64,000 bases of DNA from Iphinoe sp. HA4291-MV1 (lineage in GTDB: Bacteria; Cyanobacteriota; Cyanobacteriia; Cyanobacteriales; Nostocaceae). The notes below the pieces were generated by a model. The model searched no databases. It was not told the DNA's origin and was given only the letters and a program-made list of their open reading frames with translations. Positions 1 to 7,969 of this stretch are shown piece by piece. The stretch's first letter is position 1, and each line of letters begins with the position of its first letter. The stretch covers positions 31,728 to 95,727 of the forward strand of contig JAHHHH010000018.1 in assembly GCA_019359415.1 (NCBI GenBank). Direction: 5' to 3'. The position numbers and the translations under genes were made by a program.

Positions 1-2
1 GG

Positions 3-227
3 ATTGATACTACCGTAGCCAGCGGCTACGCCAATGCCTTGAATGCGAAGGGCAGTCCCATTGCTGGAAGGAAACTGACCGATGACGTTATCGATATCAC
101 CTTATCTGTCCTTACCAACGGCAATGTGACTACCGATAACGTTTCCTATGAAGGCACTCCTGACAACCCCGCCCAAGGTCACCAGCCAATACAGCCTCAA
201 TTCCCCTACTTAGCTCTACCGAACTAA
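3..227 (+). CDS. DUF4331 domain protein, C-terminal end only (partial at window start)
   Basis: The reading frame is open from the left edge of the window and ends in TAA at 225-227, giving the last 74 residues of a longer protein. The text GRKLTDDVIDITLSVL followed by a short tail ending FPYLALPN resembles the C-terminus of DUF4331 proteins, which are secreted or periplasmic proteins of unknown function. The first in-frame ATG (position 39) is internal to that conserved segment, so it is not the start. It lies upstream of, and on the same strand as, a TPR gene and a Ni/Co exporter. The family assignment is by eye and the function is unknown. Confidence 0.65.
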   Translation: MDTTVASGYANALNAKGSPIAGRKLTDDVIDITLSVLTNGNVTTDNVSYEGTPDNPAQGHQPIQPQFPYLALPN

Positions 228-244
228 TAAGGAGGACAAGGGAA

Positions 245-317
245 AATGGGCAATGGGCAATGGGCAATTCCCAATTCCCAATTCCCAATTCCCAATGCCC
301 AATTCCCATTGCCACTC
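245..317. repeat. Heptamer tandem repeats, GGGCAAT then CCCAATT arms
   Basis: Three GGGCAAT-type units are followed directly by about six CCCAATT/CCCATTG units, so the tract can fold into a long hairpin. This is the STRR class of short tandem repeats known from heterocystous cyanobacteria. It fills most of the gap between the DUF4331 and TPR genes. Confidence 0.85.
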
Positions 318-386
318 TAGCCCCCGTAGGAAAATATCCTCCTCTGTGCATCCTCTGTCCGGTTTGTTAATAAGTATCAAACGGCA

Positions 387-1838
387 ATGACAGACGTTTT
401 TTCCAAGCAGAAATCAAGATTCCTAAAACCCTTTTGGCTACTCCTGCTCGCAGTACCAATGATAGGTATCCTGATAGCGACAACTTTTTTCAAACAAGAT
501 TCCTCCAAACTTCCAACCGCCTACCGCTACCGATTTCCCCAGTCGTTACCAGGTACTGGCAATAAAAAGAGTTTGGTACAAAATGAAATTGCCTTTTATC
601 AAAAACGAGTCAGCACCAATCCCCAGAGTGGCTTGGACTCAGCTTCATTGGCTAGAGCTTACTTAAAGATGGCTCGTGCAACTGGGCAAACCAGTTGGTA
701 TTTACTGGCAGAACAAGCAGCAAAGCGATCGCTCTCCAACCTCAGTGTCAACAACAATGGTGCTGTGCTTGTACTTGCCCGCGTAGCACAAGCTAGTCAC
801 GATTTTGCACAAGCCATGCGCTTGTCAAACCAGGTACTAAAATCCCAGCCTGGTAACGAGGATGCCTTGGCAATCATAGTGACATCCAATCTGGCAATGG
901 GCAAGCTACAAGCAGCAAAAGAGACTGCTGATAAATTAGTAGACCGAGTTCCCACACAAGGAAGCCTGACTTTACAAGCTTTGGTGCAGGTTGCTCAAGG
1001 ACAAGACAAAGAAGCAATTCAAAATTTCAAATATGCTTTAGCTGCTGAAGAAGCTGGAGAAACAGGCAGTTCTGCTTGGACACGTACATTACTTGGTCAG
1101 TTTTACTACAAGCGGGGACAGCTAGAATTAGCGAGAGAACTTTACCAGGAAGCACTGCGGATTCTACCAAAATACCCTCTGACGCTGGTTCATTTAGCAG
1201 AACTGGAAACACGACAGGGAAATTACGCAGATGCAGAGAATTATTACAACCAAGTTCTCACTTATTCTCCAAGCTCCTCGACGATTTTCGATCACGTCGT
1301 CCTACGGGGTAAAGCCAGAATCAAGCAATTGCAAGGTAAAGAAAAAGAAGCTACAGCTATTTTAAATCAAGCGGAAACCTTGCTAAGTCAGCAAACTGCC
1401 AGTGGACACGGCAACGGTTCCTTTGGACATCGGCGCGAACTTGCCCGTTTGTTACTAGAACGCGTTAGCGATTGCCAATGGAGATGCCCCTTGGGCAATC
1501 GCTCCTCCCAAAAGGAAGCTCGCTCTAAGGATGTCAATGAAGCTTTATCCCTGATGCAAGCAGAAGTTAACATCCGCCGTGATGCTCAAACGCTGGAAAC
1601 CTTAGCTTGGGCGTTGTCTATTTCTGGGCGCTTTCAAGAAGCTCAAAAGGTGATACAAGAGGCTCTCAAACTGGGTACACGTGAAGCTGGGATATTCTAC
1701 CGCGCTGGAACTATCGAAAAAGCATTGGGACATAATGCCCAAGCTCAGGCTTACGAGAAGCAGGCGAAAGAAGTTGACCCCACCTTCGATGAACAGGCGC
1801 GGCGTATATTAGGACTGGGGTTGGATCTGGGATATTGA
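387..1838 (+). CDS. Membrane-anchored TPR protein
   Basis: 483 residues. Residues 1-14 are basic and are followed by a hydrophobic segment (about 15-35), so the protein is probably anchored in the plasma membrane with the rest outside the cytoplasm. Several degenerate TPR units can be read, the clearest around residues 225-310 (tyrosine/alanine pattern, ELARELYQEALRILP) and again at 400-470. Such proteins act as scaffolds and no partner can be named. Near residues 360-380 the protein contains a non-TPR stretch (DCQWRCPLGNRSS) encoded by a 35-bp inverted repeat that also occurs inside pheT, so it looks like an in-frame repeat insertion. It probably forms one unit with the flanking DUF4331 and Ni/Co exporter genes. 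Confidence 0.75.
   Translation: MTDVFSKQKSRFLKPFWLLLLAVPMIGILIATTFFKQDSSKLPTAYRYRFPQSLPGTGNKKSLVQNEIAFYQKRVSTNPQSGLDSASLARAYLKMARATGQTSWYLLAEQAAKRSLSNLSVNNNGAVLVLARVAQASHDFAQAMRLSNQVLKSQPGNEDALAIIVTSNLAMGKLQAAKETADKLVDRVPTQGSLTLQALVQVAQGQDKEAIQNFKYALAAEEAGETGSSAWTRTLLGQFYYKRGQLELARELYQEALRILPKYPLTLVHLAELETRQGNYADAENYYNQVLTYSPSSSTIFDHVVLRGKARIKQLQGKEKEATAILNQAETLLSQQTASGHGNGSFGHRRELARLLLERVSDCQWRCPLGNRSSQKEARSKDVNEALSLMQAEVNIRRDAQTLETLAWALSISGRFQEAQKVIQEALKLGTREAGIFYRAGTIEKALGHNAQAQAYEKQAKEVDPTFDEQARRILGLGLDLGY
1468..1502. repeat. 35-bp dispersed inverted repeat inside the TPR gene
   Basis: The arms are GCGATTGCC and GGGCAATCGC, separated by a variable 9-bp middle and the constant GCCCCTT. 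The same 35-bp architecture with the same 26 constant positions is found on the minus strand inside pheT at 17761-17795. It is read through in frame. Confidence 0.8.
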
Positions 1839-1874
1839 TACCAATTTTAAAAAGGGGTTCTATCTGTCTTGAAA

Positions 1875-1900
1875 ATGGGCAATGGGCAATGGGCAATGGG
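1875..1900. repeat. ATGGGCA heptamer repeat
   Basis: Three and a half perfect ATGGGCA units just downstream of the TPR gene. It belongs to the same STRR family as at 245-317. The rest of the gap up to 2087 shows no gene. Confidence 0.85.
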
Positions 1901-2087
1901 GAACAGAGAAAGAAATATTTTCATGCCCTCGTTGTGCCCGAACCGGGCGTGAGGGTCTAGTAAGACTTTCATAAGACTTTCACAATTCCATTATCCAAAA
2001 TCGTATGAGATATTGTCTGTTTTCATCCGCATTTATCTGCGTGCTTTGCTGTGCATCTGCGGTTTTATAATTTACATAGGTAAACAC

Positions 2088-3389
2088 ATGAACTGGCGTA
2101 GATATGGGCTTTGTCTAGTATCGTTTTTAGGAGCATTGTTAATCTCACTGTTGCCTACCCCTAGCCTTGCACACTGGGCAGATTTGGCAGTTGCTGAAAT
2201 TATGGTGGGAGAGACACAAACCCAAATGACACTCACCTTTCCTACGGGTTTGGTAGCGTCAGCGGATGATAACCGCGATGGACAACTTTCCTCTGATGAA
2301 GTTCGCACACATCAAGCTGAACTTGAGAAATTTCTGAGCGATCGCATCCGCCTCAACGATGGTAAGGGACGAAGTGGTACTCTGGCGATCGCACTTGTAG
2401 ACACAAACGGTCTACCACCAAATCTCAAGGTTAACAGCAAAACCCATACTACCTTGGAGCTGACTTACTCCTGGCTGCAACCAGTTCAAGGAGTCAAGAT
2501 GCATTACGATTTGTTTCTGCCGGAAGCACCTGCGGCTCACTGTCTGGCAACCATCTTTCACCTTGGACAGGTACAAAACTTTATATTCAACCGACACAAC
2601 CGTGATTTTTGGTTAATGGCTGGTGCGGGGTGGCAGATTGGGGATAGTTTTTTGGTGGCGATCACCGCTGCTTTCGTGTGGGGTGCTATGCACGCTATGT
2701 CACCCGGACACGGCAAAACCATAGTCGGTGCTTATCTGGTGGGTTCCCACGCCACCCCTAAACAAGCCGTCTTTTTAGGACTGACAACGACGCTCACCCA
2801 CACAATTGGTGTTTTCGCCTTGGGATTGGTGACGTTGTTTGCTTCCCACTTTATCTTGCCAGAGCGGGTGTACCCTTGGTTGAGCTTTGTATCTGGTGTT
2901 ATGGTGGTGGCGATCGGTTTAAACTTGTTCTTTAGCTATTTGTACAGTCATCATCACCATCATCACCATCATCATGGTGAGCATGACCATCACCATCATC
3001 ACCACCATCATGATGAGCATGATCATCATCACCATCATTCACACTTACCTCCAAAAGATTCCCCTGTCACCTGGCGTCGTCTGCTTGCCTTAGGCATTTC
3101 TGGCGGACTTGTACCCTGTCCTTCAGCTTTGGTTTTGTTGTTGAGTGCGATCGCGATGGGACGTGTCGGCTTTGGACTCGTCCTAGTGTTAGTATTTAGT
3201 TTGGGACTTGCAAGTGTACTAACTGGATTAGGATTATTACTCGTCTACGCTAAAGGGCGCTTTGAGCAGCTACCAAAACAAATTCGGCTGATGCGAGTGT
3301 TACCTGCTATGAGTGCGCTGTTAATATCCCTCCTCGGTTTGGGAATAACAACGCGAGCATTGATGGAAATTGGGATAGTTAGACTCTAG
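2088..3389 (+). CDS. NicO/RcnA-family nickel-cobalt exporter with His-rich loop
   Basis: An ATG at 2088, preceded by AGG at a short distance, is preferred over an upstream start at 2013 because it places a normal signal peptide at the N-terminus (MNWRR, hydrophobic core, SLAH). The protein is then 433 residues. Residues about 30-165 form an extracytoplasmic domain with an EF-hand-like loop (DDNRDGQLSSDE, about 60-71). The C-terminal half has about six membrane segments and the NicO motif HAMSPGHGKT. Residues about 288-318 are almost pure histidine with a few D/E/G, as in the cytoplasmic metal-binding loop of RcnA-type exporters. The likely role is nickel or cobalt efflux, or less likely uptake. 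The His tract makes metal handling nearly certain; substrate and direction are inferred. Confidence 0.82.
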   Translation: MNWRRYGLCLVSFLGALLISLLPTPSLAHWADLAVAEIMVGETQTQMTLTFPTGLVASADDNRDGQLSSDEVRTHQAELEKFLSDRIRLNDGKGRSGTLAIALVDTNGLPPNLKVNSKTHTTLELTYSWLQPVQGVKMHYDLFLPEAPAAHCLATIFHLGQVQNFIFNRHNRDFWLMAGAGWQIGDSFLVAITAAFVWGAMHAMSPGHGKTIVGAYLVGSHATPKQAVFLGLTTTLTHTIGVFALGLVTLFASHFILPERVYPWLSFVSGVMVVAIGLNLFFSYLYSHHHHHHHHHGEHDHHHHHHHHDEHDHHHHHSHLPPKDSPVTWRRLLALGISGGLVPCPSALVLLLSAIAMGRVGFGLVLVLVFSLGLASVLTGLGLLLVYAKGRFEQLPKQIRLMRVLPAMSALLISLLGLGITTRALMEIGIVRL

Positions 3390-3403
3390 GAATTGTCTTT
3401 CTT

Positions 3404-3430
3404 TTGACTTTTGACTTTTGACTTTTTACT
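3404..3430. repeat. GACTTTT heptamer repeat
   Basis: About three and a half copies of GACTTTT lie between the convergent exporter and fcl genes. This is a short tandem repeat of the cyanobacterial STRR type. Confidence 0.8.
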
Positions 3431-4367
3431 TATTTTTACGCCACCATTCAATAGTATTCTTCAATCCTTGCTTGAAGTCTACTTGAGCAGTGAAACCAAA
3501 AGCAATATGCGCTCGTTCAGTATCTAAACAGCGACGCGGTTGACCATTGGGTTTGTCAGTTTCCCAAATAATTTCGCCGTCAAACTCCATCAATTCACAA
3601 ATGAGATTAATCAAGTCACGGATGGAGATTTCATAACCTGTTCCCAAGTTAACGGGTTCAGAGTCGTTGTAGAATTGAGTCCCCATAACAATACCCCGCG
3701 CCGCGTCTTCTGAATACAGAAACTCGCGGGTAGGACTACCATCACCCCAAACTGGAATTTTCTTTTCTCCGTTTATCTGTGCTTCATGCACTTTGCGAAT
3801 CAGGGCTGGGATGACGTGAGAACTTCTAGGATCAAAGTTATCTTCTGGTCCGTATAGATTTACAGGTAGCAGGTAAATGCCATTGAAATTGTATTGCTGG
3901 CGGTAAGCTAGCAGTTGAACGAGAAGGGCTTTTTTTGCTATTCCGTAGGGGGCGTTAGTTTCTTCAGGGTAGCCATTCCACAGATCATCTTCTTTGAATG
4001 GGACTGGGGTAAATTTGGGATAGGCGCAGATAGTGCCAATACATACGAATTTTTCTACTTCAGCTTGATAGGATGCGTGAATTAACTGGGTTCCCATCAT
4101 CAAGTTGTCGTAGAACAATTCACCGGGTTTTTCGCGGTTAAGACCGATACCGCCAACGTGTGCTGCTAGGTGGATAACAATGTCTTGTTGCTCCACTGCT
4201 TTTTGGCAATTTTCCAGTGTACGTAAATCACAGTACCGCGATCGCGGTACTGTGATTTTATTGCGATCGGCTCCAGCCTGACACAGCTGGTCTATCACTT
4301 GACGCCCCAAAAAACCAGCTCCACCAGTCACGAGAATCCTTTTGTTCTTTAGTTCTAAGGCGTTCAT
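3426..4367 (-). CDS. fcl: GDP-L-fucose synthase
   Basis: The enzyme epimerises and reduces GDP-4-keto-6-deoxy-D-mannose to GDP-L-fucose with NADPH. The start is taken at the ATG at 4367, which has a GAGGAAGAG Shine-Dalgarno 3-5 bases upstream; a GTG at 4394 that would overlap gmd is also in frame. The protein is 313 residues, normal for the family. The Rossmann motif GGAGFLG is at 15-21 and the catalytic YGIAK at 141-145. It lies directly after gmd, the preceding enzyme of the same pathway, and is probably translated from the same message. A perfect 34-bp palindrome centred on a HIP1 site lies in the coding sequence (4225-4258). Confidence 0.93.
   Translation of the reverse strand: MNALELKNKRILVTGGAGFLGRQVIDQLCQAGADRNKITVPRSRYCDLRTLENCQKAVEQQDIVIHLAAHVGGIGLNREKPGELFYDNLMMGTQLIHASYQAEVEKFVCIGTICAYPKFTPVPFKEDDLWNGYPEETNAPYGIAKKALLVQLLAYRQQYNFNGIYLLPVNLYGPEDNFDPRSSHVIPALIRKVHEAQINGEKKIPVWGDGSPTREFLYSEDAARGIVMGTQFYNDSEPVNLGTGYEISIRDLINLICELMEFDGEIIWETDKPNGQPRRCLDTERAHIAFGFTAQVDFKQGLKNTIEWWRKNK
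4225..4258. repeat. Perfect 34-bp palindrome centred on HIP1, inside fcl
   Basis: Each 17-base arm is the exact reverse complement of the other, with GCGATCGC at the centre. It encodes the segment [11 protein letters not shown] of GDP-fucose synthase, so it is under protein constraint as well. Confidence 0.9.
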
Positions 4368-4390
4368 ATTCTCTTCCTCGTCGGAGTGTA

Positions 4391-5470
4391 TCACAAGTGG
4401 AGCGTACCCAGTTCTTGCCGAATCATGGCATTATCCTTCAGGACTTTTGCGACCTTGCCATTTGGCGAAGTCAGTCCCAACGCTTGCAGATCAGCTTCTA
4501 CCATAATGGCTACCAATTGCTCAAATGTTACCGATGGTTTCCAACCCAACTTTTGCTGCGCCTTGGTAGAATCACCAATTAATAAGTCTACCTCTGCTGG
4601 ACGGAGATAGCGCTCGTCAAACTCCACATAGTCTTCCCAGTTAAGGTTGACATAACCAAACGCTAGTTCAAGAAACTGTCGTACTGTATGGGTTTCATTA
4701 GTAGCAATGACATAATCGTCGGGCTGATTTTGCTGTAGCATCAACCACATTGCCTTGACGTAATCCTTGGCATAACCCCAGTCCCGCTTGGCATCAAGAT
4801 TACCCATATAAAGTTTTTTCTGTTTACCAGCAAAGATTCTGGCAACTGCCATAGTAATCTTGCGCGTGACAAACGTTTCCCCTCGCCTCGGTGATTCGTG
4901 ATTAAAAAGTATACCATTACAAGCAAACATTCCGTAAGATTCACGATAATTTATTGTTTGCCAATGAGCGTAAACTTTAGCACAAGCATAAGGACTACGG
5001 GGGTAAAACGGTGTAGTTTCTTTCTGCGGGATTTCTTGTACCAAACCAAACATTTCCGAAGAACCCGCTTGGTAGAATCGCACTTGGATACCTGTACGAT
5101 GCTGGTAGTCACGAATTGCTTCTAATAAACGTAGCGTTCCCATTCCTACTGAATCCACCGTATATTCAGGAGAATCAAAGCTTACCCGTACATGGGATTG
5201 AGCGCCCAGATTGTAAATTTCTACTGGTTGGACTTCCTCTAGAATGCGTCGCAACGTGGTACCATCCGTCAAATCGCCATAATGTAAAAATAATCGCACT
5301 CCCTCTTTGTGAGGATCTTCGTAAATATGATCTATGCGATCAGTGTTAAAGGTGGATGTCCGGCGAATTATACCATGAACTTCATATCCTTGCCCTAGCA
5401 AAAACTCACTCAGATATGAGCCATCTTGACCGGTAATACCAGTAATCAACGCTCGCTTCTTTTGCGTCAT
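4391..5470 (-). CDS. gmd: GDP-mannose 4,6-dehydratase
   Basis: It converts GDP-D-mannose to GDP-4-keto-6-deoxy-D-mannose, the first step toward GDP-fucose and related deoxysugars. The protein is 359 residues, full length for the family. The nucleotide motif GITGQDG is at 11-17 and the active-site YACAK at 161-165. The C-terminal half has the [16 protein letters not shown] segment typical of GMD. fcl follows 23 bases downstream on the same strand. Substrate and role are secure by family; whether the fucose ends up in the neighbouring exopolysaccharide or in LPS is not visible here. Confidence 0.96.
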   Translation of the reverse strand: MTQKKRALITGITGQDGSYLSEFLLGQGYEVHGIIRRTSTFNTDRIDHIYEDPHKEGVRLFLHYGDLTDGTTLRRILEEVQPVEIYNLGAQSHVRVSFDSPEYTVDSVGMGTLRLLEAIRDYQHRTGIQVRFYQAGSSEMFGLVQEIPQKETTPFYPRSPYACAKVYAHWQTINYRESYGMFACNGILFNHESPRRGETFVTRKITMAVARIFAGKQKKLYMGNLDAKRDWGYAKDYVKAMWLMLQQNQPDDYVIATNETHTVRQFLELAFGYVNLNWEDYVEFDERYLRPAEVDLLIGDSTKAQQKLGWKPSVTFEQLVAIMVEADLQALGLTSPNGKVAKVLKDNAMIRQELGTLHL

Positions 5471-5677
5471 GCTTTATTATCCCTTGTCGTTACTGAATAG
5501 ATGAATACAGGCGACCTGGTACAAGTTAACAGGTATTTGCTCAATTTCCCAATGGGAAACCTTCAAGTCTTACTTACAGTTCAACTGATACATGTAAATC
5601 TGCTAACTTACAAGTTTACAGCAAAATCTTCTGACTCTGGCGTCCTCCCTTTGTTGGTTACAGCCGCACTAAAGAGG

Positions 5678-6061
5678 TCAACGAATTATCTGAATCTCGA
5701 CAGATAATGATAGATTCGTCCAAACGGTGTCAGCGGTAAGAACAGGAAGATTTCTTGCTATCGCTAAAGCAAGACAAGAACGATCTCCCAGAGAAAGCCC
5801 GAACGGTCTTGTTTGATGATACAAAAAACCAGACATGGCAACCAGTTCATTGGTAAAATCAACGATTTGACAAGGAAGTTGTCCTAAGATTGCTTGAATT
5901 GTTTCAAGCGGTGCTCCTTGCCGAGCCAAGTACGTTGCGACCTCCGCTAGATTTATTGTCAATACGAGTGCCTTACTGAATAAGGCTTCACCCTGCTCGT
6001 ATCCCTTTTCTTGTTTGAGGATAGCAATAAGAACCGAACTATCAAAAACAATCGCTGTCAT
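5678..6061 (-). CDS. PIN-domain toxin, VapC-like
   Basis: 127 residues. PIN domains are metal-dependent RNases with a cluster of acidic residues. Candidates here are D7 (FDSSVL), E40, D93 (LGDRSCLALA) and D111 (TADTVW), which match the family spacing. The start codon overlaps the stop of the upstream AbrB-like gene (ATGA), the usual arrangement of a toxin-antitoxin pair. In such pairs the toxin cleaves tRNA or rRNA when the antitoxin is degraded. The target is not known. Confidence 0.85.
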   Translation of the reverse strand: MTAIVFDSSVLIAILKQEKGYEQGEALFSKALVLTINLAEVATYLARQGAPLETIQAILGQLPCQIVDFTNELVAMSGFLYHQTRPFGLSLGDRSCLALAIARNLPVLTADTVWTNLSLSVEIQIIR

Positions 6062-6333
6062 TTTGTTTCAAAGGCACGATTCATTTTATCGTCTTCGGCG
6101 GTAACTTCTTCCTTACGCCATCTCAGAAAATCATCAACGGTATCATCATGTGTCAAATATTGATTCGCCAGCGCTCGCGCCTGCGCCAACGCTTGATACT
6201 GTGTAATAAGCCTGATATCGCCATTCTCTTCACGAATGGTCACAATATCGCCTTCCGCCATATTCAGCTTTTTACGGATAACAGAAGGTATTGTTACCCT
6301 ACCGCCTTTTTGTATCTCCGCACGATAGTCCAT
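6058..6333 (-). CDS. AbrB/MazE-type antitoxin, VapB-like
   Basis: The ATG at 6333 (MDYRAEIQKGGRVTIP) is chosen over a possible start at 6393 because the swapped-hairpin AbrB domain begins there. The protein is 91 residues. The segment GGRVTIPSVIRKKLNMAEGD is the classic AbrB DNA-binding hairpin, and the C-terminal half would wrap the PIN toxin. It overlaps the toxin gene by 4 bases. It is likely to repress its own promoter upstream of 6333; no operator could be picked out with confidence. Confidence 0.85.
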   Translation of the reverse strand: MDYRAEIQKGGRVTIPSVIRKKLNMAEGDIVTIREENGDIRLITQYQALAQARALANQYLTHDDTVDDFLRWRKEEVTAEDDKMNRAFETK

Positions 6334-6433
6334 TTTTTTACTTTCTACAAATTGACTTAATTTGTACAAAATTATTTTAATCCAAAAAATCAAAAAATAA
6401 TTTGCCGCTAACTGATTGAAGAGGGAATGAACT

Positions 6434-6525
6434 CAATACTGCTCGGATAAGCAAAAATTAGAAACCCGGTTTCTTTAAGAAACCGGGTTTCTGGCACCTC
6501 AACTATTCTTAACCGAGCAGTATTG
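6434..6525. mobile_element. 92-bp MITE-like element with 18-bp TIRs and 10-bp target duplication
   Basis: Terminal inverted repeats CAATACTGCTCGGATAAG (6434-6451) and, on the other strand, CAATACTGCTCGGTTAAG (6508-6525) differ at one position. A second, inner palindrome (GAAACCCGGTTTC and its complement, about 6460-6492) fills the middle. The element is flanked by direct copies of GGAATGAACT at 6424-6433 and 6526-6535, as expected for a target-site duplication. It has no coding capacity, so it must have been mobilised in trans. Confidence 0.85.
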
Positions 6526-6653
6526 GGAATGAACTTAAGTGGCGAACAGCGTCAGCGTTTAGAAATTGCCTGCACTATATGAGGAATCTGGCGGTGTTAG
6601 TATTGGTTAAGAGGGAACTCTTAACGGGCAACAGGCAACAGAAGGTTATGTAG

Positions 6654-6686
6654 CAATACCCAATGCCCAATGCCCAATGCCCATTG
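6654..6686. repeat. CAATGCC heptamer repeat
   Basis: About four CAATGCC/CCCAATG units, again of the STRR type. Confidence 0.85.
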
Positions 6687-6904
6687 CTAACCAACTACTT
6701 ATGACCACACCCTGTTATAAATTCCCAAGTCAGTTATCAAATTGCCACTAGGTGACAATTTCTCATTAAAAATTCGTAATTCATTACAAATTACGAATTA
6801 AGAAATCACAAGTTCATTGTCGCGAATTTAATTTGCAATAGCACAACGACTATAATACTCTTTACCATGAGCTTGTCAATTTTCAACTTTTCTTCTTGAA
6901 TTGT

Positions 6905-7873
6905 TTAGTATGCTCCATTATTTTTGGGCATAATGACAACGCCAATGGTTTTAAAAACTATCCACAAATCTAACCAAAAATTTCTGAATTTAGCGTAATG
7001 CAGGTCTATTTGAACCCGCCGAGGATAGGGAATATCATTACGTCCAGAAACTTGCCACAACCCAGTAATTCCTGGTTGGATAGTTAAAATCTGATCTATG
7101 TGACAACCATACTTAGGTAACTCTTCTGCTACTAGAGGTCTTGGACCAACAACACTCATGTCTCCTTTTAAAACATTCCAGAACTGAGGGAATTCATCTA
7201 AGCTAGTCATTCGCAAAAAACGACCAATTTTCGTAATTCGCGGGTCGTGTTTAAGTTTGAAATTTGCCTCAAATTCTTGTCGCATATGAGGAGATGTTTC
7301 CATTATTTGCACAAGAACTTCATCGGCATTGGTTACCATTGTTCGGAATTTAATACAATTAAAGGGTTTGTAATTTTTACCAACCCGTTCCTGTATGTAA
7401 AAAATTGGACCTTCTGAACTGAGAGCGATCAGCAGGGCCAAAATCAAGTATACAGGGGAAAACAAAATTAGTACCGACAGCGAAAATAAAATATCGAACA
7501 GTCGCTTGGTAAACTCTCCGTTTAAAGCCTGAAAAGACAAACCTTTGGTTTGAACTCTAGGTGTCTTTTTCTGTTGATCGCGTTTAAAAAAAAGTCGTGA
7601 GCGTCTGTATGTTGCTGAGGTGTTTGTCTGGGCAACACCTGCCCGTATCCAAGCTAATAGAGCAGTCACGTTTGTTGCAGTTGGGCGTAAAGACGCTTTA
7701 TGCGGTTGTGCAGAGCGTAGCGCCCTAAAGGGCGATCTCCTGCTCAACGGCAACCTCGCTACAGTTAATTGTGTCCGTCCTTCGGACGGGCGGACGCTGC
7801 TGGAAAAACAGCGCCCGGTACCGGGCATACCACGCGATCGCTTCCCGGAGAGGAGTGAGCTCTGGGCAGTCAT
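6905..7873 (-). CDS. Undecaprenyl-phosphate sugar-1-P transferase (ExoY/WcaJ C-terminal type) with repeat-derived N-terminal insert
   Basis: The enzyme transfers a sugar-1-phosphate to undecaprenyl phosphate and so starts a polysaccharide repeat unit at the membrane. The start is the ATG at 7873, which has AAGGAG four bases upstream; 322 residues. From about residue 105 the family signature is clear: RLFDI, one membrane segment (about 128-150), SEGPIFYIQERVGKNYKPF, KFRTM, LRMTSLDEFPQFWNVLKGDMS, VGPRPL and PGITGLWQVSGR. Residues about 15-85 (SSVRPSEGRTQL, FRALRSAQPHKASLRP) look unlike any transferase and are encoded by palindrome-rich repeat DNA (about 7620-7835). I infer an in-frame insertion of a dispersed repeat between MTAQSSLLSGKR and the conserved body. 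Activity is plausible because the catalytic part is complete. Confidence 0.85.
   Translation of the reverse strand: MTAQSSLLSGKRSRGMPGTGRCFSSSVRPSEGRTQLTVARLPLSRRSPFRALRSAQPHKASLRPTATNVTALLAWIRAGVAQTNTSATYRRSRLFFKRDQQKKTPRVQTKGLSFQALNGEFTKRLFDILFSLSVLILFSPVYLILALLIALSSEGPIFYIQERVGKNYKPFNCIKFRTMVTNADEVLVQIMETSPHMRQEFEANFKLKHDPRITKIGRFLRMTSLDEFPQFWNVLKGDMSVVGPRPLVAEELPKYGCHIDQILTIQPGITGLWQVSGRNDIPYPRRVQIDLHYAKFRNFWLDLWIVFKTIGVVIMPKNNGAY
7620..7835. repeat. Palindrome-rich dispersed repeat inside the sugar transferase gene
   Basis: The stretch is packed with small inverted repeats (GCGCCCTAAAGGGCG near 7720, GTCCGTCCTTCGGAC near 7775, GCCCGGTACCGGGC near 7814) and is GC-richer than its surroundings. 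These are the look of repeats that are common between genes of Nostocales. Exact ends are not defined from one copy. Confidence 0.6.
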
Positions 7874-7969
7874 CATACTCCTTAACAATCCACACCACAC
7901 ATAGTCCCAATCTTAAAGCCAAGAGGTGCTTCTGGGGGCAAATTTCCAAAAGCCTGTAAAACAAGACCA

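Larger units (their letters stand above)
6334..6904. other. Non-coding gap with MITE-like element, heptamer repeats and a hairpin
   Basis: No convincing gene. It holds the 92-bp element at 6434-6525, a CAATGCC heptamer run at 6654-6686, and an inverted repeat with arms at 6771-6780 and 6790-6799 (AATTCGTAAT). The hairpin lies about 105 bases downstream of the sugar transferase stop and might act in termination, though it lacks a strong T run. Confidence 0.6.

Noticed and set aside
5501-5707. A 68-codon plus-strand frame between gmd and the PIN toxin gene
   Set aside because: It overlaps the 3' end of the toxin gene and has no family resemblance or ribosome site.
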